Source of the DNA: Nitrososphaeraceae archaeon
GTDB lineage: Archaea; Thermoproteota; Nitrososphaeria; Nitrososphaerales; Nitrososphaeraceae
Reading direction: 5' to 3'
NCBI GenBank assembly: GCA_025936955.1
Contig: JAICSL010000075.1
Coordinates: forward strand, 1 to 7,563
Length of the DNA stretch: 7,563 nucleotides
Shown here: positions 6,730 to 7,563 of the stretch, piece after piece
Position numbering within the stretch: the first letter of the stretch is position 1
How the letters are laid out: every line of letters starts with the position of its first letter
Program-made: the position numbers and the translations under genes
The notes under the pieces: generated by a model
The model's input: only the letters and a program-made list of their open reading frames with translations
What the model was told of the DNA's origin: nothing
Databases searched by the model: none

Positions 6730-6757
6730 TGTACATATTTTACCAAAAATAAGTACA
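6730..6757. repeat. 28-bp inverted repeat upstream of the regulator gene
   Basis: Two 12-base arms, TGTACATATTTT and AAAATAAGTACA, pair at 11 of 12 positions around the spacer ACCA. It lies about 72-99 bp before the regulator's ATG and about 30 bp beyond its TATA box. A protein-binding operator fits better than a terminator, because no T-run follows on either strand. Confidence 0.5.
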
Positions 6758-7010
6758 AATTAGGCAAATTAACTGTTGTTTGATACGTGTTTGACAATGT
6801 TATTTATAATGCGAATCTTATTTTATTTTATTTTATTTCTGTTTCAAATCTAGTGACGATTATACTAATTTTACAAGTTGAAAGAAGTTTTTTAAATACT
6901 CAAAAGTTAAACAATCTATTGTAATTTCCTACTATAAAGTATACATGTTGAGAAACAATTTTAAAATTTGGCATATTTTCAATTACTACAAGTTTGTTTT
7001 AAAAAATCCC
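6758..7010. other. AT-rich spacer with a pentamer repeat
   Basis: I see no gene here. The stretch at 6818-6838 is a simple repeat of about four TTTTA units. An open + strand frame covering 6945-7226 is the shadow of the decayed minus-strand gene at 7014-7301 and has no coding character of its own: it is rich in Phe, Tyr and Cys as expected of an antisense frame. Confidence 0.45.
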
Positions 7011-7013
7011 TTA

Positions 7014-7301
7014 CTAATTAAATTCTTGCATAATTCTGGAACATTCAGGAGATTCATCTTTTGTCTTTTGCAAAATATCTCGCATAAGTCTGGTTTCTTC
7101 TTCTACTGCGTTAGGAGTCACTTTATCAGTCACGCTTCGTATTGTTTCTATTGCATGTACAATGTTATTATTGATAATGGTATCATGGATTTCTGCTATT
7201 TTAGATTCAAAAATACGATGTTCTGATTTTAATCTCTCGATAAGCTAGACTATTGGTTCGTCAAAATCTATTCTACCACTCAATACATTATCATGACCAT
7301 T
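7014..7301 (-). pseudogene. Decayed hemerythrin-like protein gene
   Basis: Reading the minus strand from 7301, the frame gives NGHDNVLSGRIDFDEPIV, a TAG at 7247-7245, then 76 sense codons up to a TAG at 7016-7014. The second part looks strongly like protein: LIERLKSEHRIFESKIAEI, then IVHAIETIRSV and AVEEETRLMRDILQKTKDES, ending RIMQEFN. Helices with EHR and EEE resemble hemerythrin (HHE) domains, which hold a di-iron site for oxygen or iron sensing. Several defects are visible. There is no start codon in the first part, with TAA and TGA just before it. A stop sits in mid-helix. Asn occupies the place where a His is expected before AVEEE, and Phe the place where a His is expected after IMQE. 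The second half of the domain is missing. After the last stop the next frame gives LISKGFFKTNL, as if shifted by one base. The coding origin is well supported; the family name is tentative. Confidence 0.55.
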
Positions 7302-7350
7302 TCATTACATAGTCTAGTAAAATAAGGAGAATGTGGGTGACAAACTGCCT

Positions 7351-7563
7351 TTAGGCTAGTCTTCGTTGAAAGTTCCTGAAGTCTTCATGGATTTCTAGAT
7401 TGAACTGATCGACTTTAATTGCTTGAGAAGTACATAATGATACACAAGCCATACAACAAATAAAATCATGTTCTCTCATAGGATCAGATTTGTCTGTATA
7501 GTCCTTACGTACTTCCCTATCATAATCTTCGCTAGTCCCTGCACTTGTTGTATTCCTCATCTC
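7351..7563 (-). CDS. Small Fe-S cluster-motif protein, possibly cut by window edge
   Basis: The frame is open to the right edge. An ATG at 7560 gives 69 residues and may be the true start, but codons continue upstream (GAG at 7563-7561). The N-terminal half is charged and soluble (SEDYDREVRKDYTDKSD). The core is HDFICCMACVSLCTSQAIKV, with cysteines at 35, 36, 39 and 43. C36-x2-C39-x3-C43 and the following AI-V match the last three ligands and the downstream strand of a ferredoxin-type 4Fe-4S motif. The expected first Cys (position 33) is Phe, and the usual Pro after the last Cys is Thr. The protein ends with a charged helix, EIHEDFRNFQRRLA. Cys35 might serve as a replacement ligand, or the protein may be decaying like its neighbour. 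The likely role is electron transfer or iron binding. The decayed hemerythrin-like gene begins ~50 bases downstream on the same strand, suggesting a former operon. Confidence 0.6.
   Translation of the reverse strand, partial: EMRNTTSAGTSEDYDREVRKDYTDKSDPMREHDFICCMACVSLCTSQAIKVDQFNLEIHEDFRNFQRRLA

Noticed and set aside
6945..7226. + strand 93-codon frame
   Set aside because: It is the antisense shadow of the minus-strand hemerythrin-like remnant; the opposite strand has the protein-like composition.
7250..7270. GGTTCG sequence resembling a tRNA T-loop
   Set aside because: No acceptor, D or anticodon stems can be paired around it, and it lies within the decayed gene's coding frame.

Overview
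The window looks like part of an AT-rich archaeal chromosome, most likely an ammonia-oxidising thaumarchaeon (Nitrososphaerales, Nitrosocosmicus/Nitrososphaera-like). This is an inference. It rests on the small winged-helix protein at 6248-6658, which resembles a paralogous regulator family I associate with that group. It also rests on genes that lack Shine-Dalgarno sites but have TATA-like boxes 25-38 bp upstream of the start codons, on short membrane/zinc-ribbon proteins, and on long AT-rich intergenic spacers. No mobile element, CRISPR array, rRNA or tRNA was recognised.

Left part (1-3083). The window opens inside a type II NADH dehydrogenase (NDH-2) on the + strand; the N-terminal FAD motif lies off the left edge. 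About 560 bp without a convincing gene follow. Next comes a minus-strand 107-residue protein with two membrane helices and a C-terminal four-cysteine zinc ribbon (1804-2127), then another ~600 bp gene-poor stretch. A + strand 119-residue two-helix membrane protein (2724-3083) follows, apparently starting at TTG right after an in-frame ATG-TGA.

Middle part (3319-6009). A complete thiamine-diphosphate enzyme of the acetolactate-synthase type (558 aa, no adjacent regulatory subunit) converges on a minus-strand ZIP-family metal transporter (275 aa). The metal-site motifs of the transporter depart from the canonical HNxPEG/HExPEG pattern. The short space between them carries T-tracts suitable for termination on both strands.

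Right part (6010-7563). All genes here are on the minus strand: the winged-helix regulator, a ~350 bp AT-rich spacer with a strong 28-bp inverted repeat, a decayed gene (7014-7301) that reads as a hemerythrin-like protein interrupted by a TAG codon and missing its C-terminal half, and a small Fe-S-motif protein that is open to the right edge. The last two lie head-to-tail and may be the eroded end of an iron-protein operon.

Together the genes suggest respiratory and redox housekeeping (NDH-2, Fe-S protein, hemerythrin remnant), central carbon metabolism (ThDP enzyme) and metal uptake, each largely under its own promoter. I do not see a coherent new defence or biosynthetic system. The points most worth checking are the broken hemerythrin-like gene with its Fe-S neighbour, the divergent ZIP site, the two small membrane proteins and the palindromes upstream of the minus-strand genes.
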